Source of the DNA: Photobacterium phosphoreum
Lineage (GTDB): Bacteria; Pseudomonadota; Gammaproteobacteria; Enterobacterales; Vibrionaceae
DNA: 64,000 nucleotides
Reading direction: 5' to 3'
Assembly: GCF_002954725.1 (NCBI RefSeq)
Contig: NZ_MSCQ01000002.1
Span: 107,935 to 171,934, forward strand
Part shown: piece by piece, positions 35,261-44,908 of the stretch
How the letters are laid out: every line of letters begins with the position of its first letter
Numbering within the stretch: position 1 is the stretch's first letter
Notes under the pieces: model-generated
Database searches by the model: none
What the model was told of the DNA's origin: nothing
Seen by the model: only the letters and a program-made list of their open reading frames with translations
Position numbers and translations under genes: made by a program

Positions 35261-35394
35261 TTTTGTGAAGCGAATTTAGCTGTCAAATTTCGATAGTTTA
35301 ATTTGCATTTTTAAGCAATTGTCGTTTTGGCGGGAGTTGTATATTACGAGGGATTTTTACTAATCATTATGCATATTGTAATAAAAGGGGGTTG

Positions 35395-35790
35395 TTAACG
35401 TACTAAACGAGCAACAATAACCGTTACTAAACTTGCGATAAGTGCCGTAATAGCTGCGATGAATAAGGTAACTGCCGGAGATAAAATATACAGTGAAATA
35501 TAATGGTCACTGGTTTTACTGATAACATTTACAGCGTAAGGCATTGTAATAGAAAAACATATACAGGTTACCCAAGCAAAAAATAATACCCATGCCGAAT
35601 ATGATTGGATGGTGGTGAGGGTTTTGTTATGGAAATATTCATATTGGTTAATAATATAATGTAAGCTAAAAAGAGGGACTAATGACCACAGAATAATTGC
35701 GAGACTAAAGACGCTGTGTTGGTTATGCCAATTGAACATAATTATATGAATGATAAATATGCTAACAATCGAATAAATACGGTAAGTCAT
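35395..35790 (-). CDS. Small four-helix membrane protein, unknown
   Basis: A 131-residue protein with four hydrophobic helices (about residues 5-20, 28-46, 65-85 and 100-128) and short loops. There are no catalytic or metal motifs. I know no family. It lies between the tyrosine cluster promoter and the GntR regulator, transcribed leftward, with 260 bases to the antiporter, so it is probably not in that operon. Confidence 0.55.
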   Translation of the reverse strand: MTYRIYSIVSIFIIHIIMFNWHNQHSVFSLAIILWSLVPLFSLHYIINQYEYFHNKTLTTIQSYSAWVLFFAWVTCICFSITMPYAVNVISKTSDHYISLYILSPAVTLFIAAITALIASLVTVIVARLVR

Positions 35791-36317
35791 AGTAATAAAA
35801 GCTAAATTAGGCAGTAATGACGAACATTATATTTTTTATCGGGCATAAATATCGCTACATTGCTCATAAAAAAGCACAAGAGCGGCTATTTCTAAATATT
35901 ATGATTATAAATGTGACATTTAGAGGATTTATCGGTAGTTATAAGATGTTGAAATGCCATAATGGGATAAAACATTGTTAGTGTTAGTCGGTTAAGCTAT
36001 TAATTCTAAAGGGATGTATTCAAGTTTGCGTTAGAAACGATCATTTTTAGGATAAAAAGCCGATTGTGATAGATAATACGCTATCTTATTTAAGAGCTTA
36101 TTATTGTGTTATCACTATGGTTATATAATGACTTATGGTTAATTAATCATTTTTGTTGCATAAAATCAGCGGTGACATTACGCGTAAATAGTCAGCTTTT
36201 TATAATGTGTAAGCGTAAAAAAGTCGGTGATGATAAGTATGTGTGCTTAGCGAACACCGAGTTTTATATTTTATAGTATGAGAATGAAGGCGAGATGGTT
36301 GGTATGAAATGGGTGGT
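35791..36317. other. Gap upstream of the GntR regulator
   Basis: About 520 AT-rich bases between divergent genes. I see no open frame of note, no repeat of the element family and no clear operator. Confidence 0.4.
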
Positions 36318-37025
36318 ATGAACAAAAATAACTTTGCAACCATAAGCGATAGAGTGATGTGTCAAATTCGGCATGATATCTTATGTGGTGAATTTGAAGC
36401 AGGTCAGAAGCTTATTCTTAGTGATTTAAAAGAACGCTATCAAGTTGGCGGTACACCATTACGAGAAGCGATGGTGCAATTGTCATGGCAAAAATATGTC
36501 ACCATGAAACCACAAAAAGGTTTTTGGGTGGCTGATGTGTCACTGGATGAATTACGTGGAATTTTAAAAACACGGTTAGCGTTAGGTCATGTAGCACTGC
36601 AAGATGCGATTAAAAAGGGTGATGAGGCATGGGAATTACAGATCCTAACCGCTTTTCATAAACTCAATCGTCTTGATCCTGAATCAGTAGTTTTTGATTA
36701 TGATGAATGGGAATTGCGCCATAAAGAATTTCATTTATCGCTCGTGTCATGTGAAGGATCTGAATTTATTCGAGGCATGATCTCGCATATTTACGATCAA
36801 CAAGAACGTTACCGACATTTCTTATTGAATGCACGTTTATCGCCAGACAAACAATACCATGACAATGGTGAGCATGAAGCACTAATGAAAGCAGTATTAG
36901 CCCGTAATGCTGAATTAGCCTGTCAGTTATTAGAAGAACATAGTGAGCGTTTATATTCTTTACTTGAAGCCGCCCCGTCGTTAAAAGCGTTATTGAATCT
37001 ACCCGGTGATGAGACCATTTGGTAA
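36318..37025 (+). CDS. GntR family regulator, FadR/FCD type
   Basis: A 235-residue repressor-type protein. The N-terminal winged helix (about residues 1-70) has ILCGEFEAGQKL and the recognition segment VGGTPLREAMVQL. The C-terminal FCD domain (about 80-220) has metal-site candidates: Asp and His in the DYDEWELRHKEFH stretch, and His in HDNGEHEALMKAV. It is most like CsiR-type regulators. Two in-frame ATGs (36309 and 36318) are possible and the second is used here. Metabolite-binding FCD regulators often control nearby catabolic genes, but none is adjacent on this side. Its target is unknown. Confidence 0.82.
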   Translation: MNKNNFATISDRVMCQIRHDILCGEFEAGQKLILSDLKERYQVGGTPLREAMVQLSWQKYVTMKPQKGFWVADVSLDELRGILKTRLALGHVALQDAIKKGDEAWELQILTAFHKLNRLDPESVVFDYDEWELRHKEFHLSLVSCEGSEFIRGMISHIYDQQERYRHFLLNARLSPDKQYHDNGEHEALMKAVLARNAELACQLLEEHSERLYSLLEAAPSLKALLNLPGDETIW

Positions 37026-37256
37026 CAACGGCCATTAATGGGTTAAACATAAAACCTTTTATAAATATGATGCTAAATTTCAAATCAATGAGTTGTATTG
37101 CTTGTCAATACGACTTTTTTTGAGATTAGGCAACGTTGAATAAGGTTAGATTTTTCATATCACAACACATCACGAATTGTACCTAAGCGAAAGATCTCTT
37201 TGTCATTGATGGTAACCAGCATATTTTATTCAACTCATATTGATTAGCAGATACTG

Positions 37257-37315
37257 ATCACTATAGAAAAACAGGACATTTTAGCTTTGCAGAAAAGAGA
37301 CACTTTACCTTGGGG
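37257..37315 (+). repeat. 59-base direct repeat, copy 1
   Basis: Starts GATCACTATAGAAAAACAGG and ends CTTTACCTTGGG. It matches 37851-37909 at 57 of 59 positions. In both copies one frame is open and reads EKQDILAL...RDTLPW, so it is probably a duplicated piece of a coding sequence. Confidence 0.9.
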
Positions 37316-37441
37316 GCTACAAAAAGAACGCCAACAATTATTGGCGCAACAAGGACAGACTGACAATGACTATTAAACAATAAGATTAAAGGTATTACTA
37401 AAACTAATCCAAAATCACGTTAATACGATATGAAAAAGAAA

Positions 37442-37844
37442 TATAGGACAGCCATATCTTTTCTTTAAAAACTCAACGTACTGCAAGTAAATATTCTATC
37501 TCCCTCGCGGGAATTTACTTCAACGGTAGGGAATGACGAGGTTGGGCTTGTCATTTATTGTAAATAATCACGATCGTTAGGTGTGGCATTCACTCAGCCC
37601 AATATCCGTCATCTCGGAAGTCGAGAAACGAGGCTATCCGTGATCTACTCAACGCGTGATTGAGCCTAAAAGACACCAGTGAAACATGTTAAATTTTACG
37701 GAGAAACATAAACTCTACAACACGTGGACAGTAGATTCCCTATCGCCCTCGCGGGCATTCACTGTAGGGAATGACGATAATCAGCGCTGACAATAGCGTT
37801 AATTCTTATCTACTTTCTAAAGGGAAAATTATGGATGTCCTATA
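37442..37844. repeat. Composite palindromic element with GGACAGCC-type ends
   Basis: Left end TATAGGACAGCCATA (37442-37456) and right end ATGGATGTCCTATA (37831-37844). Inside are two inverted copies of the core (CTCGCGGGAATT near 37505-37517, and GCCCTCGCGGGCATTCAC near 37744-37761) that match, in reverse complement, the cores at 59.4 and 63.2-63.4 kb. Between the two cores lies an inverted unit B (37584-37699). It is therefore a nested or composite version of the element family. Confidence 0.75.
37584..37699 (-). repeat. Unit B repeat, inverted copy inside the composite element
   Basis: Reverse complement matches 63536-63650 and the partial copy at 63926-64000. It contains short palindromes, such as TCTCGACTTTCGAGA in the 63.6-kb copy (CTCGGAAGTCGAG here). 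It has no coding frame. Confidence 0.8.
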
Positions 37845-37850
37845 TTTTCA

Positions 37851-37909
37851 GATCACTATAGAAAAACAGGACATTTTAGCTTTGGAGGAAAGAGACACTT
37901 TACCTTGGG
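37851..37909 (+). repeat. 59-base direct repeat, copy 2
   Basis: Starts directly after the right end of the composite element and differs from copy 1 in two positions. After the repeat the two flanks diverge. Confidence 0.9.
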
Positions 37910-38142
37910 ACCTACACAGTTGGGACATATAACAGATGTTATGTGGAATGGGTGGGGACTTTCGTTGATGTGTGATGATATTGGTGAAGTTGGTTGTGAC
38001 AGAATTGCTTGGTGATCACACATAAGCGATTCAGAAGAAAACTAACTATTGGACAGAAATGAGTTACGAATAATTGAATACTCTGACTTTTCGGATTTAT
38101 ATTGTATGTAATAAACTTATTGATAATTTTATTTATAAAACA

Positions 38143-39015
38143 TTAACTAGTAAGTTCAGGAATATCATGTAGTTGTGGCATGAATTCATGCTGACCAAAC
38201 TTCATCTGTAATAGAGTATCTCTATATATTTTACCATTTATAGAATCTTCTCTTGCCCCAAGAATAAACGAGTTAACGAATTTAGAAAAATCGCCAATAT
38301 TTTTATATCTCACTTCATCATCCTTGAAATACACTAATGTATCACTTGTTATTTTATATTCAACTTTGCTTGGCGTAGACTTAAAAAAAAGTATATTTGT
38401 ATTAGCAAACTGACGCATAACATTTTCGATAAACTCTCTTTCTGCACGAAATCCAAATATGATCTTCTCAACGGAATTAATATTTATCGGCACATCAAGG
38501 AACTTTCTATCTTCATGATTAGGGTCTCCTAATACAAGACGAAATTCTTCTTCGTATTGCCATGATTTTTCTTTTCGGAATTGATATTTTACCATATGCG
38601 GCAAAGTAATTGGATTACATTTAGGGTTGTCTATGTCTTGTGGAAGTATCATTCCTCCATATAAACTGTCAATATCATCACCTAAGGGTGAATCAGTGTA
38701 CTTAATGGAGTCGGCCCATGATGTATTTGTATCTATTAGAAGTGATCTAGGGTTGTATGCTATACAAAAACCTTTGTGATTTTCCGCATAATTACCCCAC
38801 ATTACATTGTTATGACAACTTTTAGATGTGCAGTATATAAATTGTCTCTTTAAATCTTGTATACCTTCAACGGATTCAGCGCCAGGATAAATCTCACCAT
38901 CATAAATATCATTAAAGGTTTCTCCGATGGAGAATCGAATTGAACCGCCAAGATACTCGTAAAGATGAGGCTCTTGGTATTTATATATAAATGTTGGTAG
39001 TGGGCCAAAATACAT
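38143..39015 (-). CDS. DUF2971 family protein
   Basis: A 290-residue protein of the DUF2971 family. The N-terminal FIYKYQEPHLYEYLGGSIRFS and the central MWGNYAENHKGFCIAYNPRSL are the recognisable family motifs, followed by KYQFRKEKSWQYEEEFRLVL. No membrane segment or signal. The function is unknown. Members are scattered among accessory regions and often lie near mobile DNA, as here. AT content is higher than in neighbouring core genes, which fits recent acquisition. Confidence 0.8.
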   Translation of the reverse strand: MYFGPLPTFIYKYQEPHLYEYLGGSIRFSIGETFNDIYDGEIYPGAESVEGIQDLKRQFIYCTSKSCHNNVMWGNYAENHKGFCIAYNPRSLLIDTNTSWADSIKYTDSPLGDDIDSLYGGMILPQDIDNPKCNPITLPHMVKYQFRKEKSWQYEEEFRLVLGDPNHEDRKFLDVPININSVEKIIFGFRAEREFIENVMRQFANTNILFFKSTPSKVEYKITSDTLVYFKDDEVRYKNIGDFSKFVNSFILGAREDSINGKIYRDTLLQMKFGQHEFMPQLHDIPELTS

Positions 39016-39229
39016 TATTATCTTAAAAATCCAATCTTTTATATGGTTTTAAATATATAATTTAATTATATATTTAAGTGTACAGTAAAACTATTTTATA
39101 TGAAAGGAAATAGTTTAAACCTATTTCGGTGTACAAGTTCATTAAGCCACAACAATTCGCAATATTTACTTATATAAGGTGGCTTGGGTTTGTTAAACAC
39201 GTCGGATATGTGTTTAACTGAAGTTTACG

Positions 39230-39502
39230 CTATTTCTCTCGTATCTTTCGTATTGAAATACCTGCTATTCCAACAAATGCCCAACCAGCAGAATTGAGAA
39301 ACAGGCAAGTAAGGCTTTTGCCGGAATCCAAAGTAGACGTCACTAAGAAAATACATATGGAAGATAAAAGAATAAACACCCACCAAAAACCTTTTGGTTT
39401 AAATACTTTATCTAACAAAACTATAACAATAAAACAGACAGATAATCCTATTAGCATACTAACCCCAAAGTTCAGCCAGCCTTTCTCAAGTAGTATTTCC
39501 AT
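39230..39502 (-). CDS. Small membrane protein, unknown
   Basis: A 90-residue protein with three hydrophobic segments (about residues 10-30, 36-55 and 62-80) and a basic C-terminus (RKIREK). The start at 39502 is chosen because GGAGG stands 6 bases upstream. The longer frame to 39526 would have no ribosome site. No family recognised. It lies with the DUF2971 gene in the accessory stretch. Confidence 0.6.
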   Translation of the reverse strand: MEILLEKGWLNFGVSMLIGLSVCFIVIVLLDKVFKPKGFWWVFILLSSICIFLVTSTLDSGKSLTCLFLNSAGWAFVGIAGISIRKIREK

Positions 39503-40226
39503 TGTTCCTCCATGAACACATAACATTATATTAGTGCGAATACGTATTGATACTCTTTAGAACGTGACAAAATAATAACAATTAACTAATTGTATTTAAA
39601 TCACTTCACACGAAAATTCGCGATGAATCTTAGCGGTAAAGTACGCACAATTAAAAGCAAAAAAATGTGACTTTAGAGCCACTTCCCAATATCACTGCAA
39701 AAGAAACCAGTTTATTGGATAGTGTGATAAATGACGCGAAGTGAATTGTGGGAGGTTATTAAGATAAGTTTTATTAGGGAAAAATCAACGTAGGATAAGA
39801 GCCAGTAGTATTGACTGAAACAAACAATGGGGCAAAAATTAGTTATATACTTAGATTTGTTATTGCCACTGCCATTTTAGGTATACCCAAACGAAACCAT
39901 CTCACAGTACCCCTCAACCCGCATTGCAGCATTTGAGAAACTACCTATAAGAAACCAACTTAAATTAAACCAGTAGGTGATGATAATGCTGATCCGTGTT
40001 TACCTTCTTGAAATGATTTTGGATGGCGAGCAGATAACAGAAGTAAATTAACCTCAATCCATTGAATCGTAATGTAAAATGGTTATCTACCTAAAATAAC
40101 ACAATGACGTTTACCGTAATCAATTCATTACCGTAACAATAAATCTGTGTGATGTGATTATTTCTAATGACGCCATGAAATTGAAATGCTAGTTTGAATT
40201 CATGCTTGTTAAAAGGAATTTAAAAT
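39503..40226. other. 720-base gap with possible gene remnants
   Basis: No convincing gene. Two short open tails on the plus strand (about 39668-39745, ending LLDSVINDAK, and about 39978-40051, ending GEQITEVN) read like C-termini of lost genes, but I cannot identify them. The aminotransferase promoter must be near the right end. Confidence 0.4.
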
Positions 40227-41408
40227 ATGTTCGCACAACTTTCTCCCGCGCAACCAGATCCAATATTGTCATTATCATTAATTTACAACGCAGATCTACG
40301 TGATCATAAAATGGATCTAGGGATTGGCGTTTACCGTAATAATCATGGTCAGACACCGATCATGACTGCTATCTCACAGGCAGAACAACGCTTAATTCAA
40401 ACTCAAACCACTAAATCTTATGTGGGACTTGCGGGCAGTGAAGTGTTTAATCAATGTATGATTGATCTACTGCTGGCAGATACATCAGCACATAATCGTA
40501 CTGTTGGCGTTCAAACCCCTGGCGCCAGTGGTGCATTGCGAATGCTGGCTGATCTGATTCATGTCGCTAATGCTGATACCACGGTTTGGCTGACAGATCC
40601 AAGTTATGTTAACCATAAACCAGTGATGGAAGCAGCAGGATTAAAAGTTAAATTTTATCCTTATTTTGATCGTGTAACCAAGCGCGTAAATACTGATGCA
40701 ATGTTGTCGGCATTAGCGCAAGCGGGTCGCAATGATGTGGTATTACTGCATGGTTGCTGTCATAACCCAACCGGTGCCGATATTAGCTTTGATGATTGGC
40801 AAGCGATCACCGCATTAGCCAATAAAAATGGTTTTATGCCGTTTGTTGATATGGCATACCTTGGTTTTGGTGAGGGTCTTGAACAAGATGGCGCAGGCTT
40901 GAAGTTCATGGCTGATAATATTGAAGAAATGGTGATCGCAACCTCATGCTCTAAGAACTTTGGTTTGTACCGTGAGCGTACTGGAGCAGCGTTATTAGTC
41001 GGTAATACGGTTAATGATGCCCAAAAAGCAAAAGGGCGACTGCTTACTTTAGCTCGTGCAAGTTATACCATGCCACCTGATCATGGTGCGGCATTGGTGG
41101 CTGATATTTTAACTGATACCGCATTAACAGCAGTATGGAAACAAGAATTGGTGGTGATGCAGCAACGTATTATTGGGTTACGTCAGTGCTTAGTGAAAAC
41201 GTTGGCGGCTAAAGGGTGTGACCAATTTACGTTTATTGCCGATCATAAAGGTATGTTCTCAATGACAGGGCTATCACCTGAGCAGATTATGCGTTTACGT
41301 GATGAGTTTGCGATTTATGCGGTGGGTGATGGTCGAGTGAATATTGCTGGTTTACAAGAACAACAGATTGATTACCTTGCGGATGCATTGATTGCGGTTA
41401 CTCAGTAA
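40227..41408 (+). CDS. Aromatic/aspartate aminotransferase
   Basis: A 393-residue class I PLP aminotransferase of the AspC/TyrB group. It begins PDPILSLSLIYNADLRDHKMDLGIGVYRN, as these enzymes do. The PLP lysine is in TSCSKNFGLYRERTGA, CHNPTG is the cofactor-phosphate region, and the substrate-carboxylate Arg lies near the C-terminus (DGRVNIAGL). Length is normal (about 395). AAGGAA precedes the ATG. The residues that separate AspC from TyrB function cannot be judged by eye, so it may act on aspartate, aromatic amino acids or both. It is a single gene with a strong terminator. Confidence 0.92.
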   Translation: MFAQLSPAQPDPILSLSLIYNADLRDHKMDLGIGVYRNNHGQTPIMTAISQAEQRLIQTQTTKSYVGLAGSEVFNQCMIDLLLADTSAHNRTVGVQTPGASGALRMLADLIHVANADTTVWLTDPSYVNHKPVMEAAGLKVKFYPYFDRVTKRVNTDAMLSALAQAGRNDVVLLHGCCHNPTGADISFDDWQAITALANKNGFMPFVDMAYLGFGEGLEQDGAGLKFMADNIEEMVIATSCSKNFGLYRERTGAALLVGNTVNDAQKAKGRLLTLARASYTMPPDHGAALVADILTDTALTAVWKQELVVMQQRIIGLRQCLVKTLAAKGCDQFTFIADHKGMFSMTGLSPEQIMRLRDEFAIYAVGDGRVNIAGLQEQQIDYLADALIAVTQ

Positions 41409-41432
41409 TTGTTGTTTTTTAAGGTGTTAATA

Positions 41433-41466
41433 GTAAAAAGGTTCGCTAGTTGGCGAACCTTTTTAC
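41433..41466. terminator. Strong bidirectional terminator after the aminotransferase
   Basis: A perfect 14-bp stem (GTAAAAAGGTTCGC at 41433-41446 with 41453-41466) around a 6-base loop, with A and T tracts so that it works both for the aminotransferase and for the convergent PH-domain gene. Confidence 0.85.
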
Positions 41467-41516
41467 TTATGGTTGTATCAAAAAATATATCAATCTATTA
41501 GATAATGGCTTTATCG

Positions 41517-41897
41517 TTATTTTCCAGCAATTTTTGCAGCTAGTAGGCCTTGTAAGGCGTAGACATTAGTTGAACCGTTAAATTCAAGTGCAATTGGGTC
41601 GTGTTGACCTGAGATCCACAGCTTTAATTCTGCATCTAAATCAAAGTGTCCCGTGGTTTCAACGGTGTACATCGTAATTGATTTATAGGGTAAAGAGCGA
41701 TATTCCACTTTACGGCCAGTTAGGCCTTGCTTATCAATTAAAATTAAACGGCGATCTGTTAGGATGATCATATCGCGAATTAATTTATAGGCTAATTCGA
41801 TGTGCTCACCTTGACCAAGAATCGTTGCTAATTCTTCGGTAGCATCGTCAAGATCCATTTCACCCGCATTACCTAAGACTGCATTAAAAAATCCCAT
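41517..41897 (-). CDS. Bacterial PH-domain protein
   Basis: A 126-residue protein of the bacterial pleckstrin-homology group (bPH_1). The segment LAYKLIRDMIILTDRRLILIDKQGLTGRKVEYRSLPY is the typical core, and DAELKLWISG the later strand. No membrane helix. A good ribosome site (AAGGAA) precedes the ATG at 41897. The binding partner and role are unknown in general. It is probably transcribed alone or with the DUF3859 gene 82 bases upstream. Confidence 0.85.
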   Translation of the reverse strand: MGFFNAVLGNAGEMDLDDATEELATILGQGEHIELAYKLIRDMIILTDRRLILIDKQGLTGRKVEYRSLPYKSITMYTVETTGHFDLDAELKLWISGQHDPIALEFNGSTNVYALQGLLAAKIAGK

Positions 41898-41979
41898 GAA
41901 TTATTCCTTATTAAAATAACAAAATCAGCACTTATTGAATCATGAGAGTGTAATCGAATTGTGTTTTTTATACTAGTAA

Positions 41980-42402
41980 TTAGCAACCACGACGTTTCCA
42001 AAATTGGTTTTCATCATGGCTATAAACGTTAAAGGTTTTCTCTGCGATAATAGTATTGTTTATTTCTAGTGTCATTCGCCAAGCCCCGATTTTAGTATCA
42101 ATAGGAGCCCAGATAGTATCGCCTAAGTAAAAATCCCAATCGTTGTTACGTACATGCAATTCGCCATCAAAAGGGGGCATGATCTCACCGTCAGCATCAA
42201 TAATATTAGGGTGGTAAATGCAATAGCGTATTTTTTCACCTTTGGCTTTTTTAATATTGACGCTAAAACCAAATTCCATATCTATTTCTGCAGGAATATC
42301 TAACGTGAATTGTTGAATTTTAGGTAACTTTTTTGATTCAGAATCCCAGATAGAATAAATGCCGTATGAATCGATGCGAATAATAGCTTTTGATTTTGCC
42401 AT
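41980..42402 (-). CDS. DUF3859 family protein
   Basis: A 140-residue protein with a single beta-rich domain. The motif DSYGIYSIWDSESKKLPKIQQFT at the start and GAWRMTLEINN near the end match what I know of DUF3859. There is no signal peptide or membrane helix. Function unknown. It lies 82 bases upstream of the PH-domain gene on the same strand. Confidence 0.75.
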   Translation of the reverse strand: MAKSKAIIRIDSYGIYSIWDSESKKLPKIQQFTLDIPAEIDMEFGFSVNIKKAKGEKIRYCIYHPNIIDADGEIMPPFDGELHVRNNDWDFYLGDTIWAPIDTKIGAWRMTLEINNTIIAEKTFNVYSHDENQFWKRRGC

Positions 42403-42606
42403 ATTTGAGTCGCTATTGCTGGTGGATGAATGGCTAGTATAGCGGCAAATGTAAACTGACCATATAGGCTCAAGTATGTTAATAGTAAGAGAGGGTAGCT
42501 ATAAGATTATGTTTTAGTTGATGTTGTAGTTTGCTTTGAGTATCAAAGTTTTTATTAATAATTGTGTTTATTATTGAAACCATTATTTATATGTATATTG
42601 GTGCTT

Positions 42607-43527
42607 ATGAAGTTGTCATATCTAAATGCTTTTCGGGCTGTTGTTGAATGCCAAACAGTAACCGCAGCCGCAGAATTATTGAATATTAGCCAACCCGCAG
42701 TGAGCCGTTTATTATCCAGTTTAGAAGAACAACTAAAATTTAAGCTGTTTATACGACAGCGTAACCGTTTAGTGTTAAGTGATGAGGGGCAAGCTTTTTA
42801 TCTAGAGGTCGCCAAAGTTTTTGAGGCGGTTAATGGGCTTGATAGTGCAGCTGAAGCGATTAGAACCCACCATCTAGGATCATTAACTATTGCTGCAATG
42901 CCAGTACTCTCTCACGCTTTTTTACCACGAATTTTAGCCAATTTTTTACAGCATAATTGTCAAACTAAAATAGGATTAAAAACCTATCGTTCTGAAGATG
43001 TCCTACGCCAAATTCAAGCCCAAACGACGGACATAGGTTTTGCTTTTACTGCAGAAGATATTGCTGGTGTTAATAGTCAAACGGTGACATGCCAGTGTGT
43101 TGCATTAATTCCAGCATCATCACAATTAGCACGAAAATCAACAATATCAGTGGCAGATTTAAGTAATGAATGTGTGATACGGCATGAAAAGGACATGATC
43201 CAACGCTGTATTGATACTTTGTTACGGCGTAATGAGATCAAAATTAATAAACAAATTGAAGTTTCACTAGCCAGTACGGCGGCTGCGTTAGTTGCTGAAG
43301 GGGTAGGTATTGCGATCACCGATCCTTTTACGGCGTATTTAGCCAATGAAACTCGTGATGTAGTGATGCGACCATTGGCATTTAATTTACCGTTTGAGTT
43401 TACGATCTTATATCCCGGATTAAGGCCAATACATCGACATGCTGAACGGTTTATTGAGCAATTTATGTTAACCGCAGACAGTATGGATATTTATTTAAAA
43501 ATAGGCCCAATGCATAGCTTGTCATAA
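42607..43527 (+). CDS. LysR family regulator, OccR/NocR-like
   Basis: A 306-residue LysR-type regulator. The start at 42607 gives the normal beginning MKLSYLNAFRAVVECQTVTAAAELLNISQPAVSRLLSSLE, whose helix-turn-helix is complete; upstream frame extension is discarded. The C-terminal effector domain (about 90-300) is of the periplasmic-binding fold. The overall look is that of the OccR/NocR branch, which senses opines. It is followed after about 200 bases by an opine dehydrogenase and a YfcC-type carrier on the same strand, so it probably controls them. Confidence 0.88.
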   Translation: MKLSYLNAFRAVVECQTVTAAAELLNISQPAVSRLLSSLEEQLKFKLFIRQRNRLVLSDEGQAFYLEVAKVFEAVNGLDSAAEAIRTHHLGSLTIAAMPVLSHAFLPRILANFLQHNCQTKIGLKTYRSEDVLRQIQAQTTDIGFAFTAEDIAGVNSQTVTCQCVALIPASSQLARKSTISVADLSNECVIRHEKDMIQRCIDTLLRRNEIKINKQIEVSLASTAAALVAEGVGIAITDPFTAYLANETRDVVMRPLAFNLPFEFTILYPGLRPIHRHAERFIEQFMLTADSMDIYLKIGPMHSLS

Positions 43528-43733
43528 CTCGAAATCGTAAGAGATCACATTATAAAGATGAAAGTGCTATCAATTTAATGTGTTTTATCTTGTTGTATTT
43601 TATGGTTTTATATTGTTTTTTTATTCCTAGCTATAACTTAAAGACATAGTGTATTTAGGTTATAGCATTATTGTTCGTTAGTGATTTTTCTTAATGTGAT
43701 TTACATCTTATGTCATCATATCAAGGAATAATT

Positions 43734-44843
43734 ATGACAACGCATGTTTCTATTATTGGTTCAGGTAACGCAGGGTTAACAGCGGCATACCATCTTACAT
43801 TACAAGGTGCGGATGTATGTTTATATGGTGCAAAAGGGTTTGATCAACCGTTAGCAGATATAGAGGCCAATGGAGGGATCACTGCATTAGCAACGAGTAA
43901 CAACGTCGAATTATCCTTTGCTGGTTTTCAAGCTATTGATACGGTAACGCGAGATTTAAAACAAGCCGTTGATTATGCTGACGTGCTGATATTACCTGTG
44001 CCTTCTTTTGCTCAAGAACCGTTATTTCGTGCCATGTTACCGCATTTAAAAAATGGGCAATTAATTATGTTAATGCCCGGTAATTATGGCTCGTTAGTGT
44101 TAAATAAAATTAAGCATGATGAAGGGTATCATGATTTAGATATAACCTTTGTTGATGCTATTTCTATTCCATGGGCAACACGTATTGTCGGCCCTGCGGA
44201 ATTAGCCATTTTAGGCATGAAAAACTACCTTCCTGTTGCAGCCTTGCCTGCTTGTCGAACACAAGCGGCAATTGCACGTTTACAACCATTGATGCCTTTA
44301 CCGTTAACCGCATTGGATAACGTTATTATGGCAGGGTTAGAAAATATTAATTTTGGCGGCCATCCATTACTGACAACCTTAAATATGGGCCTGTTAGAGA
44401 ATTTTGATGGCCAGTTTAATTATTATAAAGATTGCTGTTCAGTATCAACGGCACGTGCTGCTGCGGTAATGGAAAAAGAGCGTTTAGCCATTGGGCAAGC
44501 ACTTGGGTTGTGTTTAACCACTGAGCTTGATGCGATGAACGCGTTATATAGTATGGATTGTAAAACGGTTTATGATACCAATCGCACTTCAGAAACTCAT
44601 GGTAAATTAAACAGTGCGCCTAATTCTGCGAGTAACCGTTATATCACTGAAGATGCTGCTTATTTACTCGTTCCATGTTATGAATTTGCTCAATTAACAG
44701 GGGTGGAAACTCCGATTATAACTGCATGTCTCCATATTGATAATGCCTATAACGATACCGATTATTTTAAAAATGGCCGTACACTAAAACAAATGGGATT
44801 AGAAGGAATGCTTGTTAGTGACATCATGGCGTATGTTGCGTAG
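43734..44843 (+). CDS. Opine dehydrogenase (octopine/nopaline DH family)
   Basis: A 369-residue NAD(P)-dependent opine dehydrogenase, which reversibly joins an amino acid and a 2-oxo acid. The start at 43734 has AAGGA 6-10 bases upstream. The Rossmann motif is IIGSGNAGLTAAYHL at the N-terminus. The second, all-helical domain has NFGGHPLLTTLN with the catalytic His typical of the family, and later NRTSETHGKLNSAP. Neighbours are an OccR-like regulator and a YfcC carrier. No nicotianamine-like synthase gene is present, so it does not look like an opine metallophore cluster. Use of opines from marine invertebrates is the more likely role. This is inference. Confidence 0.87.
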   Translation: MTTHVSIIGSGNAGLTAAYHLTLQGADVCLYGAKGFDQPLADIEANGGITALATSNNVELSFAGFQAIDTVTRDLKQAVDYADVLILPVPSFAQEPLFRAMLPHLKNGQLIMLMPGNYGSLVLNKIKHDEGYHDLDITFVDAISIPWATRIVGPAELAILGMKNYLPVAALPACRTQAAIARLQPLMPLPLTALDNVIMAGLENINFGGHPLLTTLNMGLLENFDGQFNYYKDCCSVSTARAAAVMEKERLAIGQALGLCLTTELDAMNALYSMDCKTVYDTNRTSETHGKLNSAPNSASNRYITEDAAYLLVPCYEFAQLTGVETPIITACLHIDNAYNDTDYFKNGRTLKQMGLEGMLVSDIMAYVA

Positions 44844-44867
44844 CGCTCAAATAGCATAAGTCTCTAA

Positions 44868-44890
44868 AGAGGCTCGTAGATAGAGCCTCT
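44868..44890 (+). terminator. Hairpin between the opine dehydrogenase and YfcC genes
   Basis: AGAGGCTC (44868-44875) pairs with GAGCCTCT (44883-44890) and is followed by ATTTT. It lies 25 bases past the stop and 19 bases before the next ATG, so it may cut down downstream expression or fold in the message. Confidence 0.55.
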
Positions 44891-44908
44891 ATTTTCAAGG
44901 ATCGCGTT

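Larger units (their letters stand above)
37026..38142. other. 1.1-kb gene-poor stretch made of repeats and remnants
   Basis: No intact gene. It holds a 59-base direct repeat pair, a 403-base composite palindromic element between them, and gene-tail remnants. The first direct repeat is part of an open tail (about 37263-37377) that ends QQGQTDNDY before a stop and looks like the C-terminus of a lost protein I cannot identify. Confidence 0.6.

Noticed and set aside
37257..37909. Insertion sequence with 59-base target duplication
   Set aside because: Target duplications are far shorter and the two copies are within an open frame; duplication of a gene piece is the simpler reading.
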